DNA of 7,327 nucleotides from Sediminispirochaeta sp. (GCA_011046055.1 DSBN01000339.1:1-7327), one strand, 5' to 3'; numbered from the stretch's first letter, positions 1 through 6,424 are shown. Numbers and translations are program-made. Notes: generated by a model not told the origin, from the letters alone.

Positions 1-268
1 GCCCTGAACCCCCGGAGGACTGGTGGTACTCTTTGATCAGCCCGGCAATATAGTAAAGATCGAACACCGCGGAACGGGTTTTCCGTTGAAGCAGCTCCGC
101 CTGCAGACCAATATGGTCCAAAAGCCTATTTTCAATATCTTGTCGCTGGATACCGATAAAAATATTATAATCCAGCACCGCTATCCCCACCCAGATGAGG
201 CCCATGAGAGCAACTATTACAAGAAACCTTCTGATACAGTATTTTGTAAAGGGAAATCTTATTCTCAT
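1..268 (-). CDS. Membrane-anchored sensor protein, N-terminal fragment (runs off the left edge)
   Basis: My own translation from the ATG at 268 is open to the edge of the window, giving 89 residues. The first 14 residues are basic, with Arg at 2, 4, 13 and 14. A single hydrophobic helix follows at about residues 15-34. After it comes an amphipathic helical stretch at about 41-78, with the pattern RQDIENRLLDHIGLQ and then ELLQRKTRSAVFDLYYIAG. This is the layout of the N-terminus of a CACHE-type sensor in a histidine kinase, diguanylate cyclase or chemoreceptor: a short cytosolic tail, a membrane helix, then the first long helix of an extracytoplasmic ligand domain. The output domain is beyond the window, so the class is unknown. 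The start lies 7 bases after the stop of the solute-binding protein gene, so translation is probably coupled. No strong ribosome binding site is visible. An ABC permease is less likely, because no second membrane helix follows in the visible part. Confidence 0.7.
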   Translation of the reverse strand, partial: MRIRFPFTKYCIRRFLVIVALMGLIWVGIAVLDYNIFIGIQRQDIENRLLDHIGLQAELLQRKTRSAVFDLYYIAGLIKEYHQSSGGSG

Positions 269-275
269 GGTCCAG

Positions 276-1556
276 CTACCGTTTTTTTCGAAAATCCTCG
301 ATCTTCTTCTGCGCTTCCCCAAGGTACTCCTTGTTCACGTAGCCGTCTTCGAACAGGATTTTAAAAAAAGCCCTCTCGACAATTAGTTTGACCGTCGCCC
401 ACTCGCTAAAGTCTGGAGGAATGTAGTCCAAAACCCCTTCCGAAAGAACCCGCATCGAGTGTTCTATAGCCGGCTGCTTTTGGGCTTCGAGGAGATCAAA
501 AGCCTCTCTGATCGGCGGTACAAACCCGCCGATTCCCAGATTGATGTGCAAATTGATCGCAGGTTGGGTCATATATTCGACCAGAGCTACCGCCAGATCT
601 ATATTTTGAGCGTCTTTTCGCACTCCCACGAGGCTCATTCCCACGATGGCCCCCCTGCCCGCCGGTCCCTTGGGCGGCGGGGAGAGGATAAACTGCTCGG
701 GATTGCTCTGGTAAATAGCTCCCGCCCTGGCGTTGTGAACAAGGCTTATCCACTCTTTCCCTTCGACCATTGGAGCGACCATTGACTCGTAGTCGCTGAT
801 CCGTGGAGAGATCCCGTCGCGAAAACTCAGCAGAGCCTCCCACGCATCCAAAGCGGCGGGTGAGGAGATATCCGGAAAACCTCCGCCGTAGGAGAGAATT
901 ATCCCCCCCAGCTGGTAGATCAACATGCTCTGAGTGGCGGCGCTGAAGCCGAACTTCCCCTCTCCCCTCGCCGCCGCGATCACCTTAAGCCAGTGTCCGA
1001 GCTCGCTCCAGGTGAGGTCGTCGATATCATAGCCTTTTGGAAGGTAGGGCAAGGCCTTTTTATTGACACACAAGAGGTAGCTGTCCATTGCAAGGGGTAG
1101 GAAATAGGTCCCTTCGGCTTCTTCTCGGCGGTACCGTTTGACCGTACTTCGAATATCCATAAAGCTCCGTCCTTCCCACAGCTTCTGCCTAGGCTCAAGG
1201 TCCAGAAAAAGCTCGGTCCCCCGCCACCTCTCGACCATGGAGATGTAGGAAATCAGCACGTCGAAACCCGCATCCCCCTCGCCGTCCTCACCGATGGTTG
1301 CCGATAGAAGCTCCTCTTCGTCGACGGTCTGCAAATGGACGCGCACCCCGTTCTCTTTTTCAAAGGGGCCGAGTACCGAGTCGATAATAAACTGTCTCTC
1401 TCGAGGGGTTGACCAGAGCCGGGAGGCGAGGACTATCTCCTTCCGCCCTTCGACCTTTTGCCCATCACCAGCTTCACAGGAGGCAAGAGTAAGCAATATC
1501 GTCAGTAAAAAAGTAGATAGCAGGGCCGATAAGCCTTCTTTTTTGTCGATCAACAT
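276..1556 (-). CDS. Family 1 extracellular solute-binding lipoprotein
   Basis: This 426-residue protein has a hydrophobic signal at about residues 9-26 that ends in the lipobox Leu24-Ala25-Ser26-Cys27, so it should be exported and lipidated at Cys27. After a short linker it begins with EIVLASRLWSTPRERQFI and a segment rich in acidic residues. The later regions FDVLISYIS, YFLPLAMDSYLLCVNKKAL and GGFVPPIREAFD follow the usual order of ABC-type solute-binding proteins of the sugar or oligosaccharide class, and the length is typical. The ligand cannot be told from sequence. No permease or ATPase gene is seen nearby. The next gene encodes a membrane protein that looks like a sensor, which favours a role in ligand sensing, although a transporter could lie outside the window. 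The ATG at 1556 keeps the complete signal peptide but has no clear Shine-Dalgarno sequence. It sits only about 15 bases after a candidate -10 box. Confidence 0.85.
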   Translation of the reverse strand: MLIDKKEGLSALLSTFLLTILLTLASCEAGDGQKVEGRKEIVLASRLWSTPRERQFIIDSVLGPFEKENGVRVHLQTVDEEELLSATIGEDGEGDAGFDVLISYISMVERWRGTELFLDLEPRQKLWEGRSFMDIRSTVKRYRREEAEGTYFLPLAMDSYLLCVNKKALPYLPKGYDIDDLTWSELGHWLKVIAAARGEGKFGFSAATQSMLIYQLGGIILSYGGGFPDISSPAALDAWEALLSFRDGISPRISDYESMVAPMVEGKEWISLVHNARAGAIYQSNPEQFILSPPPKGPAGRGAIVGMSLVGVRKDAQNIDLAVALVEYMTQPAINLHINLGIGGFVPPIREAFDLLEAQKQPAIEHSMRVLSEGVLDYIPPDFSEWATVKLIVERAFFKILFEDGYVNKEYLGEAQKKIEDFRKKR

Positions 1557-1570
1557 AATGGATAGGCTTC

Positions 1571-1599
1571 AGTATAGCGAAAGGGGCATACAAATGCAA
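1571..1599 (-). promoter_or_regulatory. Candidate sigma-70-type promoter for the solute-binding protein gene
   Basis: On the minus strand TTGCAT (1594-1599) is followed by a 17-base spacer and TATACT (1571-1576). The -10 box matches 5 of 6 consensus bases and the -35 box 3 of 6. It occupies the 49-base gap after the cyclic-nucleotide-binding gene, where no terminator is visible. The solute-binding protein gene could therefore have its own promoter and also receive read-through. The expected leader is very short, about 10 bases, which agrees with the missing ribosome binding site. This rests on motif matching only. Confidence 0.4.
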
Positions 1600-1605
1600 A
1601 CAGAC

Positions 1606-2112
1606 TTAGAGACTTATTTCACTTCCCTCGACCTCGCTGACCAGCGCCTCAAAGAGGGTGATCACATCTGAGTTCATCTTTCTCAGAGACGCGGATATCT
1701 TCCGTGCGATCTGCATGGTGATCTTATAGCCCATATATGGGTCTTTTTCACAGAAGGCGAGGAAGCTCTCTCGCTTGATTTGAAATAGGGTGCAGTCCCT
1801 TTCGTTCACCACCGTAGCCGACCTTCGATCCTTGTCAATGAGGGCGAGCTCGCCGAAGTAGACGTTTTCGTCGTCCCGAAGAATCACCACCGTGTAGGGT
1901 TGGTTCTGCAGCGTCGTTTTTTCGACCCGAACCGAACCCGAGAGCAGCACAAACAGGCTATCCCCCTCTTCTCCCTCTTCTATTATCCGCTGCCCCTTTT
2001 TCACATCGATAATCTCACCAATGCCGGAGATCCGTTCCAACGCTTGACGATCCTCGGAAAAATCCTCGAAGAGCTTGATGCTTCTCAACCTGTCTTTGAT
2101 CCACTCCTCCAT
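1606..2112 (-). CDS. Stand-alone cyclic-nucleotide-binding domain protein
   Basis: This 168-residue soluble protein is almost entirely one cNMP-binding (CRP/CAP-like) beta-roll. The first helices occupy about residues 1-28. The roll starts around the glycines of KKGQRIIEEGEEGDSLFVLL (38-57). The phosphate-binding cassette FGELALIDKDRRSA lies at 86-99, with Glu88 and Arg97 in the positions that normally hold the ribose and the cyclic phosphate. The cassette therefore looks competent for cAMP or cGMP. After it there is only a C-terminal helix (about 120-165) and no helix-turn-helix, so this is not a CRP-type transcription factor. The ATG lies 1 base after the stop of the potassium channel gene, with a strong ribosome binding site inside the end of that gene. 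The two proteins are therefore almost certainly made together, and this domain may regulate the channel in trans. Which nucleotide it binds is unknown. Confidence 0.85.
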   Translation of the reverse strand: MEEWIKDRLRSIKLFEDFSEDRQALERISGIGEIIDVKKGQRIIEEGEEGDSLFVLLSGSVRVEKTTLQNQPYTVVILRDDENVYFGELALIDKDRRSATVVNERDCTLFQIKRESFLAFCEKDPYMGYKITMQIARKISASLRKMNSDVITLFEALVSEVEGSEISL

Positions 2113-2113
2113 A

Positions 2114-3895
2114 TCAACCGACCTCCTCGAGATGCAGGTCTTTGAGGGCGATAACGATTGCCCGGGAGTTCTTTTTTACCACATAAGATCGACCCGGGTT
2201 TATCACCGGATGGTTCGGTACCAGCTGCTTGACCGATCGGAGGTTCTCCACCAGCTTGGAGATATCCGGAGTCATCTGGGCCTCGTTGAGGGCTTCTTTT
2301 TTCCGAGAATAGAAGTTGCCGGTATTTTCCAGAACCCCGATGCAGATGGAACCGAATTTCAAATTGAAATAATCGCCGAGTCGGCCAAAAGACCTGCCGA
2401 TAAACTCCTCGGGAATTTCCTTGATCTCCAAACCGCGACCGTAGGCCGGGGACAGCAGCTCTTCCAGCACGTGAGATACCCCGGAAGCGGCCGATGCATT
2501 GGCCAAAATCATTTTGGAGTACTCCCGGGAGAGTATTATCTCGTCGCAGTGGGCCAATTTGAGGTACTTTTCGAACTTTTCGTCCAAAAGCTCGGCGGCT
2601 ACATATACTCTTTTGGTCAGAGACTCGATGGTCAAGACCGCCATCACCGTCCTGCTGTCCACCTCCTGCTGCGAATAGTCTCGGGAAAAATCTGCCAAAA
2701 CGATCACTCTTGCAGCTTTTTCGATGGACGCCCGTCGGAGGGTCTCTTCCTCGATGTAATCACCGTTGATGTAGCGCAGCCCCTTGAGCTCCGGTTTGTT
2801 CAAAACAGACTGCATGACTTCGTGACCGACGTTGTTGATCAGTACAATGTCCTCCACATGGTACTCCGGATTGACCGCCAAGATCCCTTCGACCACCCGA
2901 TCGAGCTCTTTCCTCCAACCGCAAATAACGAAATGGTTCTGTAAGGTTTTCAACTTCAACATACCCTCCCGACGGCGGATTTCCTGATCGACCAAAAAAG
3001 AGGCAAACCGACCGGTTACCGCCGCCATCACGATAACCCCGATCCCCATGAGAAGGAGACCTACCAACTTGCCCCCGATAGTTATCGGAGTCTTGTCCCC
3101 GTATCCTACGGTGGTGATAGTCACCACCGAATACCAAAGGGTATCCCACAGACTCTCAAACCCCGGATTCCGGGACTTCTCGAAAGCGATGACTCCAAAC
3201 ATCGACAGAACTATCAATACTATCAGAAAAATAGCTACCCTGCTCTCGATTGTGGTGACCAGGCTGAGCATCCTGTGATAGCGGTGTTTTTTCCGTCTGA
3301 TTCTTTTGGCGGAAAGTCTTTTTTGATACAGCTCGTCTTCGGAAACTCGGAGCATGCTCCGGAGATCTCTCGCCGACTCACGGATCCGTCCCAAAATTTC
3401 CAGCATCCCTTCCCGTCTGGAACTGCCGTCACCGAACTGGCTCAAAAAAACCGGTAGATCCAGCAGAGGGACCAGCCCCTCAGGTCCCTCCATGCGGGCT
3501 AAAAGCGGCGGCTCTCCCGACATTTCCTCCAGTGCGGGACGATCGACAACTTGGTATTCCGAGAAGATCAGGGGTGGCAACGACAGTTCGGGGATAAAAG
3601 ATACCACCACCGCGGTTTCACTCGTCCCCTCTCCACCGCCGAAGCCAAAGAACACGCCACCCTCCTGGGGCGAGTTATCCTTCCTTCGATCCTCAGAGGT
3701 GAGAGAGAACTCCTGTAACGGGGTGACGGAGCGGACCCATTTCGTTTCGAAAGCAATGCTGAGTTTGGATAGCTTGACTAAAGCGATCTGTATGGATCGT
3801 GTGTTCACCTTTTTCTTATCGGTCAATCCAGTGAAAAAATTATCAATGGCTTGCAGGTGGGGATGAACCGTGGGGCCCCGAGCCGGCAGACTCAA
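2114..3895 (-). CDS. Two-helix potassium channel with RCK domain and an unrecognised N-terminal domain
   Basis: This 593-residue protein has four visible parts. Residues 1-210 are cytosolic with no membrane helix and match nothing I recognise. They include a Gly-rich stretch (79-90) and end in a basic segment (192-207). The channel core has helix 1 at about 219-238, a pore helix, the potassium selectivity filter TTVGYGD at 261-267, and helix 2 at about 274-302. A TrkA-N/RCK domain starts at HFVICGW (321-327). A TrkA-C-like part occupies about 487-593 and has extra length around 525-560. The RCK loop reads CGWRKE rather than GxGxxG, and the acidic residue after the second strand is replaced (VLINN). 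NAD binding is therefore doubtful and ion gating of the MthK type is more likely. The start is a TTG 21 bases after the folE2 stop with no good ribosome binding site. A GTG at residue 30 is a possible alternative. The pore and RCK assignment is firm, but the N-terminus is uncertain. Confidence 0.88.
   Translation of the reverse strand: MSLPARGPTVHPHLQAIDNFFTGLTDKKKVNTRSIQIALVKLSKLSIAFETKWVRSVTPLQEFSLTSEDRRKDNSPQEGGVFFGFGGGEGTSETAVVVSFIPELSLPPLIFSEYQVVDRPALEEMSGEPPLLARMEGPEGLVPLLDLPVFLSQFGDGSSRREGMLEILGRIRESARDLRSMLRVSEDELYQKRLSAKRIRRKKHRYHRMLSLVTTIESRVAIFLIVLIVLSMFGVIAFEKSRNPGFESLWDTLWYSVVTITTVGYGDKTPITIGGKLVGLLLMGIGVIVMAAVTGRFASFLVDQEIRRREGMLKLKTLQNHFVICGWRKELDRVVEGILAVNPEYHVEDIVLINNVGHEVMQSVLNKPELKGLRYINGDYIEEETLRRASIEKAARVIVLADFSRDYSQQEVDSRTVMAVLTIESLTKRVYVAAELLDEKFEKYLKLAHCDEIILSREYSKMILANASAASGVSHVLEELLSPAYGRGLEIKEIPEEFIGRSFGRLGDYFNLKFGSICIGVLENTGNFYSRKKEALNEAQMTPDISKLVENLRSVKQLVPNHPVINPGRSYVVKKNSRAIVIALKDLHLEEVG
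2122..2128 (-). promoter_or_regulatory. Ribosome binding site of the cyclic-nucleotide-binding gene, inside the channel gene
   Basis: On the minus strand GAGGAGG lies 9 bases before the ATG at 2112. It is formed by the last codons of the channel gene (Leu-Glu-Glu-Val-Gly, stop). It is the strongest Shine-Dalgarno sequence in this operon and supports both the start of the downstream gene and tight translational coupling between the two. Confidence 0.8.
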
Positions 3896-3916
3896 GGGGA
3901 TGCTTAATCGAGCGTA

Positions 3917-4699
3917 TCAGCTCACGTCGTCGCTGGTGATGCAGGCGTAGGCGTTGTGGTTGTGAATCGATTCGAAATTTTCCACCTCCACCTGAAACCG
4001 GTCGATCCGCGAGTCCTCCCGCAGTTTTTGGGCTACCTCGCGGGCGGCGTCCTCCACAAAGCGAGGATTCTCGTAAGCCCGTTCGGTCACGTATTTCTCG
4101 TCCACCCTCTTGAGCGTGGTGAACAGGGGGGAGGAAGCCGAAGATTCGGCAATATCGATGAGCTCCTCATACCAGATGAAATGTCGGGTATGTACTTTTA
4201 TCTTGATGATACCCCGCTGATTGTGGGCCCCATACCGGCTGATCTCTTTCGAGCAGGGACAGAGGTTGGTCACCGGCACCTCGACGCTGAAAATCATATC
4301 GAGCCGTCCGTCCCGCTGGGCCTCCAGGCCGCAGGTATACTCCATCAGGCTCTCGATCCCCGAAACCGGAGCGGCTTTCCGAATGAAGTAGGGAAAGCTG
4401 ATATTGATATGCGCCCGATCACACTCGAAGGTCTTCCTCATGTCACAGAGTATCTCGTCCAGGTCGCTTGGCCAGAGCTTTACGGTATGCCGCTCCAAGA
4501 CCTCGACAAAGCGGCTCATGTGGGTACCCCGATCGTGGTGGGGCAGATCCACGTACATGTTGATAGCCGCTATGGTGTGCTGCCTTTTGTTTTTTCGATC
4601 CAAGACGCTGATCGGATAGCGCAGGTCCCTTACCCCGACCTTGCGGATCCCTATGTTTCTGGTGTCGTTTTGGTTCTGTACATCCTTCAAGTCACTCAT
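3917..4699 (-). CDS. folE2: GTP cyclohydrolase FolE2 (type IB)
   Basis: FolE2 hydrolyses GTP to 7,8-dihydroneopterin triphosphate, the shared first step toward folate and toward 7-deazaguanines. The 260-residue length and motifs fit the family: DLPHHDRGTHMSRF at about 51-64, PVTNLCPCSKEISRYGAHNQRG at about 142-163 with the conserved Cys147 and His159, and ENFESIHNHNAYA near the C-terminus (240-252) with Glu243 and His246. FolE2 is the alternative to the strictly zinc-dependent FolE1 and can work with other metals, so it helps when zinc is scarce. No Zur-like operator was recognised. The gene starts 20 bases after the stop of queD, with AAGGAA about 13 bases before the ATG, a rather long spacing. 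The neighbouring QueD uses its product directly, so the likely pathway is queuosine or another 7-deazaguanine rather than folate. Confidence 0.95.
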   Translation of the reverse strand: MSDLKDVQNQNDTRNIGIRKVGVRDLRYPISVLDRKNKRQHTIAAINMYVDLPHHDRGTHMSRFVEVLERHTVKLWPSDLDEILCDMRKTFECDRAHINISFPYFIRKAAPVSGIESLMEYTCGLEAQRDGRLDMIFSVEVPVTNLCPCSKEISRYGAHNQRGIIKIKVHTRHFIWYEELIDIAESSASSPLFTTLKRVDEKYVTERAYENPRFVEDAAREVAQKLREDSRIDRFQVEVENFESIHNHNAYACITSDDVS

Positions 4700-4719
4700 C
4701 GAACTACACTTATTCCTTC

Positions 4720-5085
4720 TTATCCATCAGCCCTGAGCGTGACGAAGCTCGTCTCGGTCTCCCACAGCACGATCTCATCGAGACGGTAGTTTTCCCCCTG
4801 CAGCTTCGGCTCCAACCGTTCCCATATCCACAGCGAGAGGTTTTCGGTACTGGATTGGGGCACCACGTCGTTGAGGTAGCCGTGGTCAAGCTTCGTCAGG
4901 ACCTCTTCCTTCACGATTCTTTTGAGAATTCCGAAATCCAGGATCATACCGTCAGCACCGGGGCTGCCCTTCAAGCTCACCCGGAGTCGGTAGGTGTGGC
5001 CGTGGAGGGATTCGCACTTACCGTGGTACTCCACCAAATTGTGAGCGGCGTCGAATTTAAACTCTTTCGATACGTACATCTGCAT
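4720..5085 (-). CDS. queD: 6-carboxy-5,6,7,8-tetrahydropterin synthase QueD
   Basis: QueD converts dihydroneopterin triphosphate to 6-carboxytetrahydropterin, the second step of preQ0 and queuosine synthesis. With the start chosen here the protein is 121 residues, normal for the family. Visible signatures are FDAAH (zinc ligand His15), KCESLHGHTY with Cys24 and zinc ligands His28 and His30, LDHGYLND (catalytic His68), STENL at 79-83 and WETETS near the end. The spacing Cys-x3-His-Gly-His is the QueD type. It is not the 6-pyruvoyl synthase type, and it is not the folate-bypass type that has Glu in place of Cys. The frame is open back to a TTG at 5145, but that lies within an inverted repeat upstream of the predicted promoter. 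The ATGs at 5085 or 5079 give the standard N-terminus. No Shine-Dalgarno sequence is seen before them. queE and queC are not in the window. Confidence 0.93.
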   Translation of the reverse strand: MQMYVSKEFKFDAAHNLVEYHGKCESLHGHTYRLRVSLKGSPGADGMILDFGILKRIVKEEVLTKLDHGYLNDVVPQSSTENLSLWIWERLEPKLQGENYRLDEIVLWETETSFVTLRADG

Positions 5086-5094
5086 GGCTTTATA

Positions 5095-5123
5095 AAGATA
5101 CTCAAGTCCGGACTGATATTCAA
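5095..5123 (-). promoter_or_regulatory. Candidate promoter for the queD-folE2-channel operon
   Basis: On the minus strand TTGAAT (5118-5123, 4 of 6 consensus) is followed by a 17-base spacer and TATCTT (5095-5100, 4 of 6). It sits between the terminator of the previous unit and the first gene of the next, where a promoter is expected. It would begin transcription only a few bases before the queD ATG, giving a nearly leaderless message, in keeping with the absent ribosome binding site. The boxes themselves are weak. Confidence 0.4.
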
Positions 5124-5124
5124 C

Positions 5125-5145
5125 TTGCGAGGCTGAGCTTCGCAA
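5125..5145 (-). repeat. 21-base imperfect inverted repeat just upstream of the queD promoter
   Basis: On the minus strand the arms TTGCGAAGC and GCCTCGCAA are separated by TCA. They are complementary at 8 of 9 positions, with the six outer bases perfect. The dyad begins one base upstream of the candidate -35 box. No run of T follows, so it is not a terminator. It could be an operator for a dimeric regulator. A chance palindrome or an RNA hairpin in read-through transcripts is also possible. Confidence 0.5.
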
Positions 5146-5153
5146 TGTTTCTT

Positions 5154-5195
5154 AAAAAACCCCCGGAGCACCGGCTTTCGGCCTCGATGCTCCGG
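5154..5195 (-). terminator. Intrinsic terminator after ygeW
   Basis: On the minus strand the arms CCGGAGCA (5188-5195) and TGCTCCGG (5163-5170) pair perfectly over 8 bases. A short inner GGC/GCC stem with a purine-rich loop caps them. GGG and then six T residues (5154-5159) follow the stem. This is a classic Rho-independent terminator acting leftward, 27 bases after the ygeW stop. The opposite strand lacks a comparable T run, so it should work in one direction. It separates the purine unit from the queD unit. Confidence 0.9.
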
Positions 5196-5222
5196 TATTG
5201 TATTGTGGTGTCAAAAACGTAA

Positions 5223-6419
5223 TCAGCGGATACGTCGGTTTCCGGCCACCAACAGTTCCTGCAGCTTGTCCGCGGGATTGCGGAATTTGCTCAGAAAGAT
5301 CATCGCGGCGATGATGTAAGGTTTGAAGCCGGCTTCTTGATAGAGGGGTACCCGGTAGCGGTCGAAGACGCTTGCCTCGACCTCGCCGTGTTCGCAGCTC
5401 ACGCCGGTGATATCCGCGGGCAGGCAGTGCATATAGAGGGCGTTGCCGTCGCGGGTCTTGCCCATCAGATCTTCGGTACACTCCCAGTCCATGTATTTTT
5501 TGTTGTTCTCCAGTCCCCGTTTTTCCAGATCCGCCAGGCCTTTCTCATCGCCCTGTTCGACCAGTTTGGTTCGCTCTTCCATCACTGAAAAAGGAGCCCA
5601 GCTCTTGGGATAGACGATGTCCGCGTCCTGGAAAGCCTCTTCCATGCTGTTGACCCGCTTGTAGGAGCCGCCGCCGTGCTCCGAGTTCCGCTGGGCGACC
5701 TGCTCCACCTCGGGCATCACGTTGTAGCCTTCGGGGTGAGCCAGGGTGACATCCATGCCGAAGCGGCTGAAAAGACCGATAATTCCCTGGGGCACCGAGA
5801 GGGGTTTTCCGTAACTCGGACTGTAGGCCCAGGTCATGGCCACCTTCTTGCCCTTCAGGTTCTCTACTCCGCCGAAGTGGTTGATCACGTGAAGCATATC
5901 GGCCATCGATTGCGTGGGGTGATCGATGTCGCACTGGAGGTTGACCAGCGTCGGCCGCTGTTCCAGCACTCCGTCCTCATAGCCGCCCTGCACCGCCTGG
6001 GCGACCTCCTGCATGTAGGTGTGTCCCTTGCCGATGTACATATCGTCCCGGATACCGATCACGTCGGCCATAAAGGAGATCATGTTCGCGGTCTCCCGTA
6101 CCGTCTCGCCGTGGGCGATCTGGCTTTTTTTCTCATCCAGGTCCTGCACTTCGAGACCCAGCAGGTTGGCCGCGCTGGCGTAGCTGAACCGTGTACGGGT
6201 CGAATTGTCCCGAAACAGAGAGATCGCCAGTCCGCTGTCGAAGACACGGCTGGAGAGGTTGTTCTCCCTCAAGCCCCGCAGTATTTCGGCGACGGCGAAG
6301 GTCGCCGCCACTTCGTCATCGCTTTTGTCCCAGGTGAGAAAGAAATCATTCAGGTACATCTCCTTGGTCTTGAGTCGACCGAGAGTACGAATCATCTCTT
6401 CGATTCCAATTTTGTCCAT
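5223..6419 (-). CDS. ygeW: Knotted carbamoyltransferase YgeW
   Basis: YgeW belongs to the aspartate/ornithine carbamoyltransferase superfamily, in the branch whose chain forms a deep knot. The carbamoyl-phosphate loop reads FRDNSTRTRFSYASA near residue 70. It is followed by KSQIAHGETVRETANMIS, CDIDHPTQSMADM with the HPTQ motif, the knot region AYSPSYGKPLSVPQG, YPKSWAPF, and the MHCLPADITGVSCEHGEVE block. All these match the E. coli YgeW pattern, which differs from ordinary ornithine or aspartate enzymes, and the 398-residue length is normal. The true acceptor is not established; the family is linked to anaerobic purine or urate catabolism, where carbamoyl phosphate can yield ATP. The start at 6419 is preferred because GGAGG stands 5 bases before it. 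An ATG at 6431 is in frame but lies inside that ribosome binding site region. It follows the deaminase gene by 18 bases and ends before a terminator. Confidence 0.93.
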   Translation of the reverse strand: MDKIGIEEMIRTLGRLKTKEMYLNDFFLTWDKSDDEVAATFAVAEILRGLRENNLSSRVFDSGLAISLFRDNSTRTRFSYASAANLLGLEVQDLDEKKSQIAHGETVRETANMISFMADVIGIRDDMYIGKGHTYMQEVAQAVQGGYEDGVLEQRPTLVNLQCDIDHPTQSMADMLHVINHFGGVENLKGKKVAMTWAYSPSYGKPLSVPQGIIGLFSRFGMDVTLAHPEGYNVMPEVEQVAQRNSEHGGGSYKRVNSMEEAFQDADIVYPKSWAPFSVMEERTKLVEQGDEKGLADLEKRGLENNKKYMDWECTEDLMGKTRDGNALYMHCLPADITGVSCEHGEVEASVFDRYRVPLYQEAGFKPYIIAAMIFLSKFRNPADKLQELLVAGNRRIR

Positions 6420-6424
6420 TCTTT

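Noticed and set aside
2075..2944. A 289-codon plus-strand frame opposite the channel gene
   Set aside because: It lies wholly opposite well-supported coding sequence, crosses the channel/cNMP gene junction, and shows no recognisable motif or ribosome binding site. It is a codon-bias shadow.
3872..3879. GGGGCCCC palindrome near the start of the channel gene
   Set aside because: An 8-base palindrome in GC-rich coding sequence is expected by chance and has no partner structure.
3956..4789. A 277-codon plus-strand frame opposite folE2 and the end of queD
   Set aside because: It is antisense to two genes with clear catalytic motifs, and its translation looks like reversed codon usage with no domain.
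5086..5145. Extending queD back to the TTG at 5145 (141 residues)
   Set aside because: The extra 20 residues are not typical of QueD, the TTG lies inside an inverted repeat upstream of the likely promoter, and family proteins begin near MYVSKEFKFDAAH.
5086..5153. A preQ1 riboswitch before queD
   Set aside because: The 68-base leader lacks the A-rich tail and the pseudoknot-forming pattern of known preQ1 aptamers. Only a simple dyad is present.
5209..5214. A perfect TTGACA -35 box on the minus strand after ygeW
   Set aside because: No acceptable -10 box stands 16-18 bases downstream, and transcription from it would run straight into the terminator.
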